From NCBI RefSeq assembly GCF_013114625.1, contig NZ_VTXD01000021.1, forward strand, positions 62,001 to 126,000: DNA of 64,000 nucleotides. The letters are read 5' to 3'. Each line of letters starts with the position of its first letter. Position 1 is the stretch's first letter. Source of the DNA: Vibrio sp. 99-70-13A1 (lineage in GTDB: Bacteria; Pseudomonadota; Gammaproteobacteria; Enterobacterales; Vibrionaceae). Shown piece after piece: positions 23,282 through 32,419 of the stretch. The position numbers and the translations under genes were made by a program. Under the pieces are notes generated by a model that searched no databases, was not told where the DNA came from, and saw only the letters and a list, made by a program, of their open reading frames with translations.

Positions 23282-23887
23282 TCACACGGCTATTCGAGTA
23301 TGGAGCCAACTTCGGGCAAATTTAAGGTCCTTCTCAACCAAACTAGGGCTACATTCAAGCAATTCACTGATTTCTGAATGCTTAAGACCAATATAGTATT
23401 TTAATTTGAGTACATTGGACTGCCGAGGGTAGTGCTCACTGAACAGAATTAATGATTGTTCCAATATCGCCCTTTTCTCTATAGACAATCTCTCTATCGA
23501 GAGTGGACTTTCAGCGGCATTAGTTTCAACCTGCTGCCTTTTACTCGCTTTTAACGCCCATGATCGGTTAATCAAAATATGCTGCATTGCCTTTGCTGCC
23601 ATTAAAAAAAACTCCCGAGACTGACTTACTTGAAGCCGGTCTATGGATGATATTTTCAAATAACTTTCATGGATAAGCTCTGTCGTTGAACTATTGCAAT
23701 CGTGTGGTGCAACCAGCCCTTCACTTTGGATCTGCATACACTTAGATCGCTTTTCCTTGGCAAGCTTTTTCAATCTAAAATACGCGAACCGGTACAGCTT
23801 AGCTTCGGACGATTTACAGCCACTCTGCCATCCGGTAATCAGATGCGTTAGTCTATTTCTATTTTGAAGTTCAACTCTATTTTCCAT
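23282..23887 (-). CDS. ECF-type RNA polymerase sigma factor, kinase-linked class
   Basis: A 201-residue sigma factor of the ECF/Sigma70_ECF family. Region 2 lies around residues 20-100 and region 4 around 140-195, where HSEISELLECSPSLVEKDLK forms the helix-turn-helix. In ordinary ECF factors an acidic D-A-E-D precedes L-V-Q-E-T. Here the aligned positions 67-70 read S-T-T-E before LIHESYLKIS. In V. parahaemolyticus EcfP, an ECF43-type factor, a threonine in this place is phosphorylated by the adjacent kinase PknT to allow core binding. The gene sits 30 bases downstream of a membrane Ser/Thr kinase gene, and no anti-sigma gene is seen. Homology to EcfP is inferred. Confidence 0.85.
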   Translation of the reverse strand: MENRVELQNRNRLTHLITGWQSGCKSSEAKLYRFAYFRLKKLAKEKRSKCMQIQSEGLVAPHDCNSSTTELIHESYLKISSIDRLQVSQSREFFLMAAKAMQHILINRSWALKASKRQQVETNAAESPLSIERLSIEKRAILEQSLILFSEHYPRQSNVLKLKYYIGLKHSEISELLECSPSLVEKDLKFARSWLHTRIAV

Positions 23888-23917
23888 AATGTAATTTCTT
23901 ATCTTTAAACATTATTT

Positions 23918-25402
23918 TTAAGCAATGTAGGACGACCTAAAGGACAAATTTGATTCCCTTTCAATATCAAACGGTAAGCTAGGATTATCGGCTTCAAAAT
24001 ATGAAGGAGGTTCTTGAAATAGATAGAGATCGTCAAAAGTGTTTTCATGCTCCACACCATTGATGTTTACCTCAAATGAGTCGCTAGATTCAAACTGCCA
24101 ATCAAACATTGGCTGCCCACTAAACCAAGCCCGGTTAAAAGCTTGATTCGAAGAGTCGGGAATACTTTCCAAAAGCCTGTTGTTCATTGGATAATTCAAC
24201 GTTGTAAGCTCATAAAGGATTGAATCCAAATTTGTTCGCTGTAACTCCAGACGTTGGTAAGCATGAATATATGTGAAAGCAAAAAAGATGATAAAGACAG
24301 TACTCAACAGCCCTGACAGTATCTTTACTGGATTGCGATGAATGAAGCTCAGCGCAAGATAGCCGTTATGCTGTTGCCGATAATTTAGCGGGTATAAAGT
24401 GCGAACATTTTCAATGTCTTCTCGAAGCTTTGAAACGGTTTTATACCGTAAATGAATCTTGTCATGCGCGGCGTACTCAATCACTTCCTGCAGTTTATTA
24501 GAACGATTTGTGTATTGAAGCATCTCATCAAGAATTCGTCCTAAAGCATAAATATCAGCCTGTTCAGTAATAGGCTGACCGCTAATTTGCTCTGGGCTTG
24601 CAAATTCACGACTTGCTGCGCGCACCGGTAAATCATCAGAAAAATCACACACTAAATCTGTTGAAGATTCATGCTGTTGAGTCAAATTAAAATCTATCAG
24701 TTTTGGTTTACCTTGTGCATCAACCAAGATGTTTTCTGGTTTTAGATCTGCATGGATGATATCGCAGGAATGTGCATGTTCTATAGCGACACAAATATCA
24801 TTAAATAACGAGAGAATGTCTTCACGCGTGGGTTGATTGGTATCTAGATACTCAGACAAAGCGACGCCTTCAACATGCTCCATCACGATAAAGACCAAAC
24901 CGTCATACAGACCTGCATCGTACACTTTGGCAATGAATGGATGGTTAAGGTTTGCTAATAACTGAGCTTCGCGGAAAAGGAGTTTTCTACCAAAGAGCTG
25001 AGCCACTTCTGGTTTAAAGAACTTAATTGCAAAATTTTGTTCAAACACTTGATCATTACGCGAAGCAAAATACACAACACCAAACCCTCCCCTGCCTAGC
25101 TCTTGATGCACTCTATAGCGATCGACAACTTCACCTTCGAAACTATGCTCAACATAAGGTGTTGAAGATAAATGCTCGTCAATGAGAGTGGTTAAAGTGT
25201 CATCCGAAGACGAAGAGAGTAAGGCTTCTACACGCAAAACCAATTCCGGCATGGTGCGATCGATATCAGCAAGAATGGCTTTTTGCTCATCGTTATCACA
25301 GTCAATCAAACGATAAAAAAGTTCAGTGCTACTTGTAGGGTTAGCCTTTGAATCTAAGTTAGTCTTTGAAGATAGGTTATTCTTTGAAGCCAAGTTAGCC
25401 AT
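23918..25402 (-). CDS. membrane-anchored Ser/Thr protein kinase
   Basis: From ATG 25402 the protein has 494 residues. An upstream in-frame TTG would add eight. Order: N-terminal 18-bp-repeat-coded NLxSKx tract (residues 3-21); helical segment; kinase domain about residues 95-330; one membrane helix about 361-380; periplasmic tail of about 110 residues. Glycine loop GRGGFG is at 103-108, with Lys127, Glu145, catalytic Asp219 in H-A-D-L-K-P-E-N and Asp237 in D-F-N. The HAD and DFN forms replace the common HRD and DFG, but the key Lys, Asp and Asn remain, so activity is likely. It is upstream of and probably co-transcribed with the ECF sigma gene, its expected substrate. The tail could sense an envelope signal. 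Confidence 0.88.
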   Translation of the reverse strand: MANLASKNNLSSKTNLDSKANPTSSTELFYRLIDCDNDEQKAILADIDRTMPELVLRVEALLSSSSDDTLTTLIDEHLSSTPYVEHSFEGEVVDRYRVHQELGRGGFGVVYFASRNDQVFEQNFAIKFFKPEVAQLFGRKLLFREAQLLANLNHPFIAKVYDAGLYDGLVFIVMEHVEGVALSEYLDTNQPTREDILSLFNDICVAIEHAHSCDIIHADLKPENILVDAQGKPKLIDFNLTQQHESSTDLVCDFSDDLPVRAASREFASPEQISGQPITEQADIYALGRILDEMLQYTNRSNKLQEVIEYAAHDKIHLRYKTVSKLREDIENVRTLYPLNYRQQHNGYLALSFIHRNPVKILSGLLSTVFIIFFAFTYIHAYQRLELQRTNLDSILYELTTLNYPMNNRLLESIPDSSNQAFNRAWFSGQPMFDWQFESSDSFEVNINGVEHENTFDDLYLFQEPPSYFEADNPSLPFDIERESNLSFRSSYIA

Positions 25403-25409
25403 TGAAACT
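25339..25409 (-). repeat. 18-bp tandem repeat at the kinase 5' end
   Basis: Four imperfect 18-bp units (ggttagcctttgaatcta, agttagtctttgaagata, ggttattctttgaagcca, agttagccattgaaact with one base less) spanning the start of the kinase gene. They code Asn-Leu-x-Ser-Lys-x hexapeptides. Confidence 0.85.
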
Positions 25410-25426
25410 CTATGGTTATGATGCAA

Positions 25427-25723
25427 ACTATTTTATACATCAAGAAATAACCATGAGGAATTAACGTGAAATATTTAGATACACTAGATATCAAATAAAC
25501 ACACTTGCATGAGCCAAATATAAACCCAAACTGAAGATTAATTTATGCCATTAGGCTTCATATGCAACACTGGTTTTCCTTGTATTCCCGTTGTGCTATG
25601 AAAAAGAAAACATAAATAGACATACAGATTACGCCTTCTCTCCTATTTACCTATTTAGAATTACAGGCAAAGACGATTTCTCAATCGCCTCTCCTTTATC
25701 TCTGATCAATAACTAGGCTTAAA
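25427..25723. other. intergenic stretch upstream of the kinase gene
   Basis: About 300 AT-rich bases with no gene seen. It must hold the promoter for the kinase-sigma unit. I could not assign -35/-10 elements or a terminator for the 592-aa gene with confidence. Confidence 0.4.
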
Positions 25724-27502
25724 TTAAGGAATATTTAGAATTTTAGAACGTGGGAAAATATGCGCGCAAGCTAGCTTGACTGATGTCCAACCTTTTCTCT
25801 GACTTCCACTAAACTTCACCCTTAGCCTAATTTCTTCGTCATTATCAGACCAAGATAATGTCGTTTGGATCAAAGATGGGCTTTCTGGGTAGACTTCAAC
25901 TTTTGAAATGGAAAAATCATGTTCAAGAATCGCATATTTGTTATCAGTGTAATAGACAACAACTACGAGCGCTTTTCCTAACAGTGACTCAGCTCCCTTG
26001 ATGATTTTCTCTTGTTGATCATTGGCAGCTTGAACCAATTGAACACCTATATTTTTTGATATCGCTTCTAAAACACCTCGATGATCAAGCTTATTGCCTG
26101 CAAACTGGCTTTTGGCATCATTCAGCACAGCATTAAGCTCATCTTGTGCTAATCCAAAATAAGTGGGACCGAGTATTTGCCCAATGCCTGGATTCTTACA
26201 GTTAATTTCATTAGAAGCTTTGGCTATCGCTTTAAGAGAAATAGGCTCAGACACATACTTATTATCGACTTTTAAAATTAATTCGATATCGGCAGTATCA
26301 AGGCGGTTATCTAAGTAAGCATCTGGGACGAGTTCTATCGAATCCATCGTATATTCACCATGCTTTCTTTTTAGAAACTCCATCAACCCGTCTACCGCGC
26401 CTACAGTAGTTTTTGTGATGTATTCACATTCGTTTTCAGTGATATTTGGGGAATACTTTTTGAACATATCGATGAAGTTATTTTCATCAAGCTGTCGAGC
26501 ACTTGAGTTAACTTTCAGTATCTGAGAGTAAAAAATAGCTTCAGAGCATTTACCTATCGCATTAGGGTTCGCTTTACTTCCTTCGGGCTTAAATTCCCCT
26601 GAAAGTGCTTCGTTAAACCGACTTAACGCCCTGAGGTTTCCGTTCACAATGGTTTGATTAACTTTAGGCTTCGAATAGCTCGTTGCTAATTTGATCGAGG
26701 ATGTAGGACTGCTTTCGAACTTAAACCTGAGCAAGAGAGTGATATCGTCAGAGGTTATGCCAACGCTGTTCATTCCAACTTTAGAGATACTGACGTTTTT
26801 AGTCTCATGAACATCCACTCGAAACTCTTCAACACCTTTAAGTACATTACCGTCATAACGCGTAATCACGTTGAAGGAACTTGTCATAAATAAAGCATTG
26901 AAAGCCTGTTCAATAGCACCACTTGCTTGGTTATATTCTTTGATAAATAAGCCAAAACACTTTTCCCTGAGTTCATATAAAAACTTCGACCGGAACTCTT
27001 CGAGTTCAGGAACAAACTTCGGACATACCTTTTTTAATTCATCTTTTAGCTCACGCTCTGTTGCATTTTTTTTAAAATTTTCACTAAAAGCAGCAGTTGT
27101 CGCGGACAGGAAACCTCGGTAAGCACTTTCAAAGTAAGAATTGAATTCACCTTGCAAGTTAGGTGAACCAAAATATTTTTCAATAAAACTTTTGGCACCT
27201 AAGTTTTTGGGCTGTATCGTTTGGTTGTTCTTAATTTTGTACAAATTAACGCATACGGTTTCACCATCATTTTTACGTAGTGCAAGATCAGGTGCTGTGT
27301 TTGAATTATCTGCCTCAAACTTATTCGTCACTTCCACAATGTCATTATGCTTTTCTATGATAAAACGCGCGGTAGCAGAAGCTATTTCACCAGGCTCAGG
27401 TAACACTTGGCTATCTAAGTAGTTTCTTATTTGTGTTGTAACAGCGTGAACGTGGAGATCTCCACTTTCCCTTGGGGTTGAACTTTGCATAGATGTCTTC
27501 AC
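25724..27502 (-). CDS. protein of unknown function beside tRNA-Arg; possible PD-(D/E)XK-like nuclease
   Basis: A 592-residue protein that I do not recognise. It has no signal peptide or membrane helix. It reads as mixed alpha/beta. A helix with Glu321 (CSEAIFYSQIL) is followed by TADIELILKV (Asp405) and EPISLKAIAK (Lys424). This is compatible with the E...D...(x)xK spacing of PD-(D/E)XK nucleases in which the usual acidic residue before the Lys is Ser. An earlier APDLAL (Asp72) also stands out. The evidence for a nuclease is weak. Codon use is AT-rich. It lies about 250 bases from the 3' end of a tRNA-Arg gene, a common island insertion site. No integrase, methylase or partner gene is present, so a solitary defence or selfish gene is only a guess. 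Confidence 0.7.
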   Translation of the reverse strand: MKTSMQSSTPRESGDLHVHAVTTQIRNYLDSQVLPEPGEIASATARFIIEKHNDIVEVTNKFEADNSNTAPDLALRKNDGETVCVNLYKIKNNQTIQPKNLGAKSFIEKYFGSPNLQGEFNSYFESAYRGFLSATTAAFSENFKKNATERELKDELKKVCPKFVPELEEFRSKFLYELREKCFGLFIKEYNQASGAIEQAFNALFMTSSFNVITRYDGNVLKGVEEFRVDVHETKNVSISKVGMNSVGITSDDITLLLRFKFESSPTSSIKLATSYSKPKVNQTIVNGNLRALSRFNEALSGEFKPEGSKANPNAIGKCSEAIFYSQILKVNSSARQLDENNFIDMFKKYSPNITENECEYITKTTVGAVDGLMEFLKRKHGEYTMDSIELVPDAYLDNRLDTADIELILKVDNKYVSEPISLKAIAKASNEINCKNPGIGQILGPTYFGLAQDELNAVLNDAKSQFAGNKLDHRGVLEAISKNIGVQLVQAANDQQEKIIKGAESLLGKALVVVVYYTDNKYAILEHDFSISKVEVYPESPSLIQTTLSWSDNDEEIRLRVKFSGSQRKGWTSVKLACAHIFPRSKILNIP

Positions 27503-27708
27503 TGTGAAAAATTACGTTTGCGTTAGCTTTTTTCCTAACGATCAAAACCAACAAGTTAACTTAAGCTTATAAGTATGAGGTTGCTCATTTAAAATTGCCG
27601 AATAGAATTTAATATCAGAAAAGTGAGTAGTCATCATTTATTTCAGTCTAACTCTAAAAGCTCTCGCTTACTTGTTACATATGGCTTGTTTTTATATCGC
27701 CCAAACGC

Positions 27709-27745
27709 AAAAAACCCGACAACTCATTGAGTTATCGGGTTTCTT
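27709..27745 (-). terminator. terminator of tRNA-Arg
   Basis: Minus-strand stem CCCGATAACTCA/TGAGTTGTCGGG followed by TTTTTTGCG, starting about 12 bases past the tRNA CCA end. Confidence 0.88.
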
Positions 27746-27751
27746 AAATAA

Positions 27752-27828
27752 TGGCACGCCCTGAAGGATTCGAACCTTCGACCACCTCCTTAGAAGGGAG
27801 GTGCTCTATCCAGCTGAGCTAAGGGCGC
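27752..27828 (-). tRNA. tRNA-Arg (anticodon TCT)
   Basis: A 77-base cloverleaf read on the minus strand: acceptor GCGCCCT/AGGGCGT with encoded CCA, D-arm AGCTCAGCTGGATAGAGC, anticodon stem CCTCC/GGAGG with loop CTTCTAA giving anticodon TCT, and T-arm with GGTTCGAATCC. It decodes AGA. The E. coli counterpart argU also lies beside folD and is a known integration site. Confidence 0.97.
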
Positions 27829-28038
27829 GCTGCAGGAAAAGATTATACGAGATAGATTCTGTAAATCAACGGGTTTATGTAACATTCTGATCTAAGTGGG
27901 TAAAAAAAAGTCACTTACGTTATAAGTGAAGAAAAATAGACCAATGCAAACGTTTGCTTGATGGAAATCAAAAACGTTTTCTGAAATAATGCGCCAAAAC
28001 ATCAGCCACTAACTTGAATATCAATACTAAGGAAATTC

Positions 28039-28896
28039 ATGACAGCTCAAAATATTGATGGAAAGCTAATTTCTCAAACCGTTCGCTCTGAAGTCGCTGC
28101 ACGTGTTAAAGCTCGTACTGAGGCGGGTTTACGAGCTCCGGGATTAGCAGTTGTATTAGTGGGTGAAGACCCAGCATCTCAAGTTTATGTTGGAAGCAAA
28201 CGTAAAGCATGTGAAGAAGTTGGGTTTGTTTCTAAATCCTACGACCTAGATGCAACCGCAACTGAAGAAGAACTATTAAACTTAGTTGATCAGCTTAATG
28301 AAGATCCTGAGATTGATGGCATCTTAGTCCAGCTACCTTTACCTGCAGGAATTGATAGCACGCATGTTTTAGAGCGTATTACTCCAGAAAAAGACGTAGA
28401 TGGATTCCACCCATATAATGTGGGTCGCCTTGCTCAACGTATGCCAAAGCTTCGCTCTTGCACACCTAAAGGTATCATTACTCTATTAGACAGATACAAC
28501 ATTGATTTACGAGGTAAACACGCCGTTGTTGTTGGTGCATCTAACATTGTTGGCCGACCAATGACTTTAGAGCTTTTACTTGCAGGCTGTACAACAACAA
28601 CCTGTCACCGCTTTACTAAGGATCTTGAAGGTCACGTTCGCCAAGCAGACGTGGTTGTGGTTGCGGTAGGTAAACCTAACTTCATTCCTGGTGCATGGAT
28701 TAAGAAAGGCGCAATCGTGGTCGATGTAGGTATTAACCGACTAGATTCGGGCAAGCTTGTGGGTGATGTTGAGTACGATGCAGCAAAAGAGAACGCGAGC
28801 TTCATTACTCCGGTTCCTGGCGGTGTAGGTCCAATGACCGTTGCTAGCCTCATCGAGAATACAATGATCGCTTGTGAGCAGTTTCATTCAAAATAG
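28039..28896 (+). CDS. folD: bifunctional methylenetetrahydrofolate dehydrogenase / methenyltetrahydrofolate cyclohydrolase
   Basis: A 285-residue enzyme interconverting 5,10-methylene-, methenyl- and 10-formyl-THF for purine and Met synthesis. The catalytic Lys is in the motif [13 protein letters not shown] (near residue 56), NADP-binding is at [12 protein letters not shown], and the C-terminal motif is [12 protein letters not shown]. An AAGGAAA ribosome site precedes the ATG. It is divergent from the tRNA and convergent with the transglycosylase gene. Confidence 0.97.
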   Translation: MTAQNIDGKLISQTVRSEVAARVKARTEAGLRAPGLAVVLVGEDPASQVYVGSKRKACEEVGFVSKSYDLDATATEEELLNLVDQLNEDPEIDGILVQLPLPAGIDSTHVLERITPEKDVDGFHPYNVGRLAQRMPKLRSCTPKGIITLLDRYNIDLRGKHAVVVGASNIVGRPMTLELLLAGCTTTTCHRFTKDLEGHVRQADVVVVAVGKPNFIPGAWIKKGAIVVDVGINRLDSGKLVGDVEYDAAKENASFITPVPGGVGPMTVASLIENTMIACEQFHSK

Positions 28897-28949
28897 TCTG
28901 AGTTAAAGGTTCGCTCAAAAGTTAAAGGAAAACATAAACTCATTCAAAT

Positions 28950-28985
28950 TAAAAAGCCGCGGCGTTCATAACGCAGCGGCTTTTG
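28950..28985. terminator. bidirectional terminator between folD and the transglycosylase gene
   Basis: Hairpin AAAAAGCCGC...GCGGCTTTT with inner GGCGTT/AACGC pairing; A-run on one side, T-run on the other. Confidence 0.85.
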
Positions 28986-29024
28986 TTCATTTTTCCAATG
29001 AGTAACCTTATTCAGGCATCTCGA

Positions 29025-30023
29025 TCAGTTGAATTTAATTCTATCTGCTAAGTGACTCACTGCGAGTGCAAAGTAATATGAGCGATTCCATTTCATAAGC
29101 ACGTTGTAGTTGTTGTATACCAAATACGAACGACCGGATTGATCATCTGGCATAATTAACCAAGCTTGGATATCTTCATCCAACTTAGGTAATGCTCTAC
29201 CATCAAGACGCTTCACACCAAGTTCAGACCACTCTTGCAGATACTTGGTTTTGTCAGCGGTTCTACCCTGTAGATCAAGAGAAATATCAGAAGGAACAGA
29301 AACCTGCCGACCCCAAGTATATTGGTCATCCCAACCAGACTGGCTTAGGTAGTTAGCAGCAGAGGCAAACACATCTTCTTCAGTATTCCAGATGTCTTTT
29401 TTACCATCACCACTACCATCCGCAGCATAAGCTAGAAATGAGCTAGGCATAAATTGAGGTTGCCCCATTGCCCCGGCCCACGAACCTTTCATCTCTTTAG
29501 GCTTGATATGACCTTCTTCAAGAATGGTTAAGGCAGCCATTGCCTCTTTAGTAAAAAAGGCTTCTCGTCGACCATCATAAGCCATCGTAGTTAAAGCATC
29601 GATAACACTGTAGTTACCAGTAAACTTACCGAAGTTACTTTCCACGCCCCACAGCGCAACAATAAACCTAGGTTGAACACCGTATTCCTTACCAATTCGA
29701 TTAAGGGCTTCATAATGTTTTTTATACAAGGTTTGCGCTTGCTTCACTTTCCACGCAGGGACGGCTCTAGGAATGTATTCATCTAAGGTCAGCTTTTTTT
29801 CTGGCTGATTTTTATCGGCTTTGACGGCTCTTGGTTTGAAGGTAACACCATCAAACGCTTCTTCAAGAATAACTTCTGAAATACCGTGCTCACGACCTTG
29901 AGTTTTTAATGTCTCAACATACTGTTCAAAACTCAATTCATTAGCGAATGAGTTACTCGTCATCAGGCTGCTCGCCAATAACAAGCCTGTTAAGCCAACT
30001 GTCGATTTACTTAATTTACTCAA
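29025..30023 (-). CDS. lytic murein transglycosylase, MltB family
   Basis: A 332-residue periplasmic enzyme that cleaves peptidoglycan to anhydro-muropeptides. The signal peptide ends near SNSFA, with no lipobox, unlike E. coli MltB. The catalytic Glu is in the motif VALWGVESNFGKFTGNYSVI (near residue 125), with conserved GSWAGAMGQPQFMPSSF and a DGDGKKDIW-like EF-hand-type segment (DGSGDGKKDIWN). The lack of a lipid anchor suggests a soluble Slt35-like form. It is followed by ycgL-minC genes across a short gap. Confidence 0.92.
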   Translation of the reverse strand: MSKLSKSTVGLTGLLLASSLMTSNSFANELSFEQYVETLKTQGREHGISEVILEEAFDGVTFKPRAVKADKNQPEKKLTLDEYIPRAVPAWKVKQAQTLYKKHYEALNRIGKEYGVQPRFIVALWGVESNFGKFTGNYSVIDALTTMAYDGRREAFFTKEAMAALTILEEGHIKPKEMKGSWAGAMGQPQFMPSSFLAYAADGSGDGKKDIWNTEEDVFASAANYLSQSGWDDQYTWGRQVSVPSDISLDLQGRTADKTKYLQEWSELGVKRLDGRALPKLDEDIQAWLIMPDDQSGRSYLVYNNYNVLMKWNRSYYFALAVSHLADRIKFN

Positions 30024-30047
30024 TGCTTCCTCCTTGAATTAATGTAC

Positions 30048-30332
30048 TTAATCTTCATTATCCGCTTGTGCTTTACGCTCTTTGTACAGTTCCAGTTCAT
30101 TCACTGGCGGCGGTGGTACTTGCAAAAAGAAGCCATCTTTAGCCATTGATACTTTCACTTTTTCAATATCAACTTGAGCCAAAGTTCTGCCTTCCATTTT
30201 AATGACCATAACAAAGCTAGGTTTACCAAACATTTGCATCAGTGCGTCAGGAACTTGTGAAAAATCATCCTTCTTAGGGATATAAAGGTATGTTCCTTCT
30301 TTCTTAGAGCTTTTATAAATAGAACACAGCAT
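30048..30332 (-). CDS. ycgL: YcgL domain protein
   Basis: A 94-residue protein starting [20 protein letters not shown], diagnostic of the YcgL family (function not established). The tail [10 protein letters not shown] is also typical. It is divergent from minC by about 220 bases and next to the transglycosylase gene, as in other Vibrio genomes. Confidence 0.93.
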   Translation of the reverse strand: MLCSIYKSSKKEGTYLYIPKKDDFSQVPDALMQMFGKPSFVMVIKMEGRTLAQVDIEKVKVSMAKDGFFLQVPPPPVNELELYKERKAQADNED

Positions 30333-30552
30333 GACAAGCCTTTTTTATAGTTTATAACCACAAAACTCTAAGTTGAGAGTAATGTCGTTTATATAGATGA
30401 AATATTGGGAACAAAACGTTCATTTGACAACAAGATTACTTGCTGTGCTTGGTTTGGGAATATAACATGATACACCTAGTTTCAGGCAATTCCCTTTATT
30501 GTAAAAATGAAAGAAATTGTAGCCATCCGTTATTGAGGTCCTGTAGTTTTCG

Positions 30553-31215
30553 ATGTCTAGTAACCCAGATCTAAAAGGTAGCAGTTTTACTCTATCTGTA
30601 TTGCATTTATCAGATGCCCAAGTCGAAAATGCGGTGGCTTTCCTCCAAGAGAAAGTAACGCAAGCGCCTTCATTTTTTGAAGCAGCTCCGGTTGTCATTA
30701 ATATCAGCCAAGTAGACGGTGATATTGATTTTTCTCAACTAAAGAAAGGGATCTCTCTTGCTGGGATGATCCCTGTGGGTATTGCAGGCTGCAAAGATAA
30801 ACGTATACAAAATTTAGCGAAGGAAGCAGGGTTTGCTGTAATGACAGCAAGTAAGTCACCTTCCCAAGCCCCAGCGACCATGGCACCTACTAAAGTTGTC
30901 AGAACCCCAATTCGTTCTGGGCAACAGGTTTACGCTAAAGACAGTGATTTAGTAATCCTTAGCCATGTAAGTGCTGGAGCTGAAGTTATTGCTGATGGCA
31001 GCATCCATATTCACGGCACACTGCGCGGCAGAGCTATCGCTGGTGCAAGTGGCCAAACGCAAGCCAAAGTCATTTGTAATGATTTACAAGCTGAGCTTGT
31101 TTCGATTGCAGGTAACTATTGGTTAAGCGACCAAATTGAAAGCGAATACTGGCAGAAGAAGATCATACTCAGTATGACTGATGATGTTCTGCACTTAGAT
31201 GTACTCGCGATTTAG
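30553..31215 (+). CDS. minC: septum site-determining protein MinC
   Basis: A 220-residue FtsZ polymerisation inhibitor. The N-terminal FtsZ-binding domain spans residues 1-105. A Pro/Ala linker follows, then a C-terminal beta-helix ([31 protein letters not shown]) that binds MinD. First gene of minCDE; minD starts 21 bases later. Confidence 0.97.
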   Translation: MSSNPDLKGSSFTLSVLHLSDAQVENAVAFLQEKVTQAPSFFEAAPVVINISQVDGDIDFSQLKKGISLAGMIPVGIAGCKDKRIQNLAKEAGFAVMTASKSPSQAPATMAPTKVVRTPIRSGQQVYAKDSDLVILSHVSAGAEVIADGSIHIHGTLRGRAIAGASGQTQAKVICNDLQAELVSIAGNYWLSDQIESEYWQKKIILSMTDDVLHLDVLAI

Positions 31216-31236
31216 AAAGATAAAAAGGAAGAAACA

Positions 31237-32049
31237 ATGGCACGCATTATTGTTGTAACGTCAGGTAAAGGTGGGGTTGGTAAAACGACATCAAGTGCGG
31301 CTATCGCCTCTGGCTTAGCGCTGAAAGGCAAAAAAACCGCCGTAATTGATTTCGATATCGGCTTACGTAATCTAGATTTAATCATGGGCTGTGAACGCCG
31401 AGTTGTTTATGACTTTGTTAACGTAATCAATGGTGAAGCAACTCTGAACCAAGCGATGATCAAAGATAAGCGTACAGATAACCTATTTATTCTGCCCGCT
31501 TCTCAAACTCGCGATAAAGATGCCTTAACAAAAGATGGCGTAAAGCGTGTATTTGCTGAATTAGATGAGATGGGTTTTGACTTCATCATTTGTGATTCAC
31601 CGGCAGGTATCGAGCAAGGTGCTCTAATGGCACTTTACTTCGCAGACGAAGCCATTGTTACGACTAACCCAGAAGTTTCTTCAGTACGCGATTCAGACCG
31701 TATTCTAGGAATTTTAGATTCAAAATCACGACGTGCCGAAGATGGGCTAGAGCCAGTAAAACAGCACTTACTGTTAACTCGTTACAACCCAGCACGTGTG
31801 ACTCAAGGTGAAATGCTGAGCGTGGAAGATGTTGAAGATATTCTTCATATTTCACTATTAGGTGTTATCCCTGAAAGCCAAGCTGTATTAAACGCTTCAA
31901 ACAAAGGTGTACCCGTTATCTTTGATGACGCGACAGATGCAGGCATGGCATATAACGATACCGTAGAACGACTACTCGGTAACCAAGTTGATTTCCGTTT
32001 CTTAACGGAAGAGAAGAAGGGCATCTTCAAACGACTGTTCGGAGGCTAA
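31237..32049 (+). CDS. minD: septum site-determining ATPase MinD
   Basis: A 270-residue deviant-Walker ATPase that recruits MinC and oscillates with MinE. Deviant P-loop GKGGVGKTT is at residues 10-18. VIDFDIGLRNLDLIMGCERR follows. The C-terminal amphipathic membrane-targeting helix (KKGIFKRLFGG) is intact. An AAGGAAG ribosome site precedes the start. MinE follows after 6 bases. Confidence 0.98.
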   Translation: MARIIVVTSGKGGVGKTTSSAAIASGLALKGKKTAVIDFDIGLRNLDLIMGCERRVVYDFVNVINGEATLNQAMIKDKRTDNLFILPASQTRDKDALTKDGVKRVFAELDEMGFDFIICDSPAGIEQGALMALYFADEAIVTTNPEVSSVRDSDRILGILDSKSRRAEDGLEPVKQHLLLTRYNPARVTQGEMLSVEDVEDILHISLLGVIPESQAVLNASNKGVPVIFDDATDAGMAYNDTVERLLGNQVDFRFLTEEKKGIFKRLFGG

Positions 32050-32055
32050 TATACG

Positions 32056-32319
32056 ATGTCATTACTAGAGTTTTTTAGACCACAAAAGAAAACCACTGCA
32101 AACTTAGCAAAAGAGCGTTTACAAATTATTGTTGCTGAACGCCGCAGTCATGGTGATCCTTCACCTTCATATTTACCACAGCTTAAAGAAGATATTCTTA
32201 AAGTGATTGCTAAGTATGTAGATGTTGATCCTTCAATGGTTGATCTTTCTTTCGAGCATAAAGATGATGACATTTCAGTACTCGAACTGAATGTAAAGCT
32301 GCCAGACGACGAAAAGTAA
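32056..32319 (+). CDS. minE: cell division topological specificity factor MinE
   Basis: An 87-residue protein. The N-terminal membrane/MinD-binding part ([20 protein letters not shown], then LQIIVAERR) is followed by the C-terminal dimerisation domain. It stimulates MinD ATPase and confines MinCD to poles. Last gene of minCDE, followed by a terminator. Confidence 0.97.
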   Translation: MSLLEFFRPQKKTTANLAKERLQIIVAERRSHGDPSPSYLPQLKEDILKVIAKYVDVDPSMVDLSFEHKDDDISVLELNVKLPDDEK

Positions 32320-32344
32320 TCACTTACTTTCATCTTGCGTAATG

Positions 32345-32378
32345 CGTAAAAAAAGAGAGCCTCGGCTCTCTTTTTTAT
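32345..32378. terminator. bidirectional terminator between minE and rnd
   Basis: Perfect hairpin AGAGAGCC/GGCTCTCT with a two-base spacer, flanked by seven A's and six T's. Confidence 0.9.
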
Positions 32379-32419
32379 TTCTATCTAATCAGAAAAACAG
32401 TAATTAGTTTTCTCTCACG

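Noticed and set aside
25724..27502. Restriction-modification system
   Set aside because: No methyltransferase or specificity gene is adjacent; only a weak nuclease-like residue pattern in one protein.
20700..27751. Prophage or integrative element bounded by tRNA-Arg
   Set aside because: No integrase, phage gene or duplicated tRNA 3' end was found by eye; described only as a rearranged segment.
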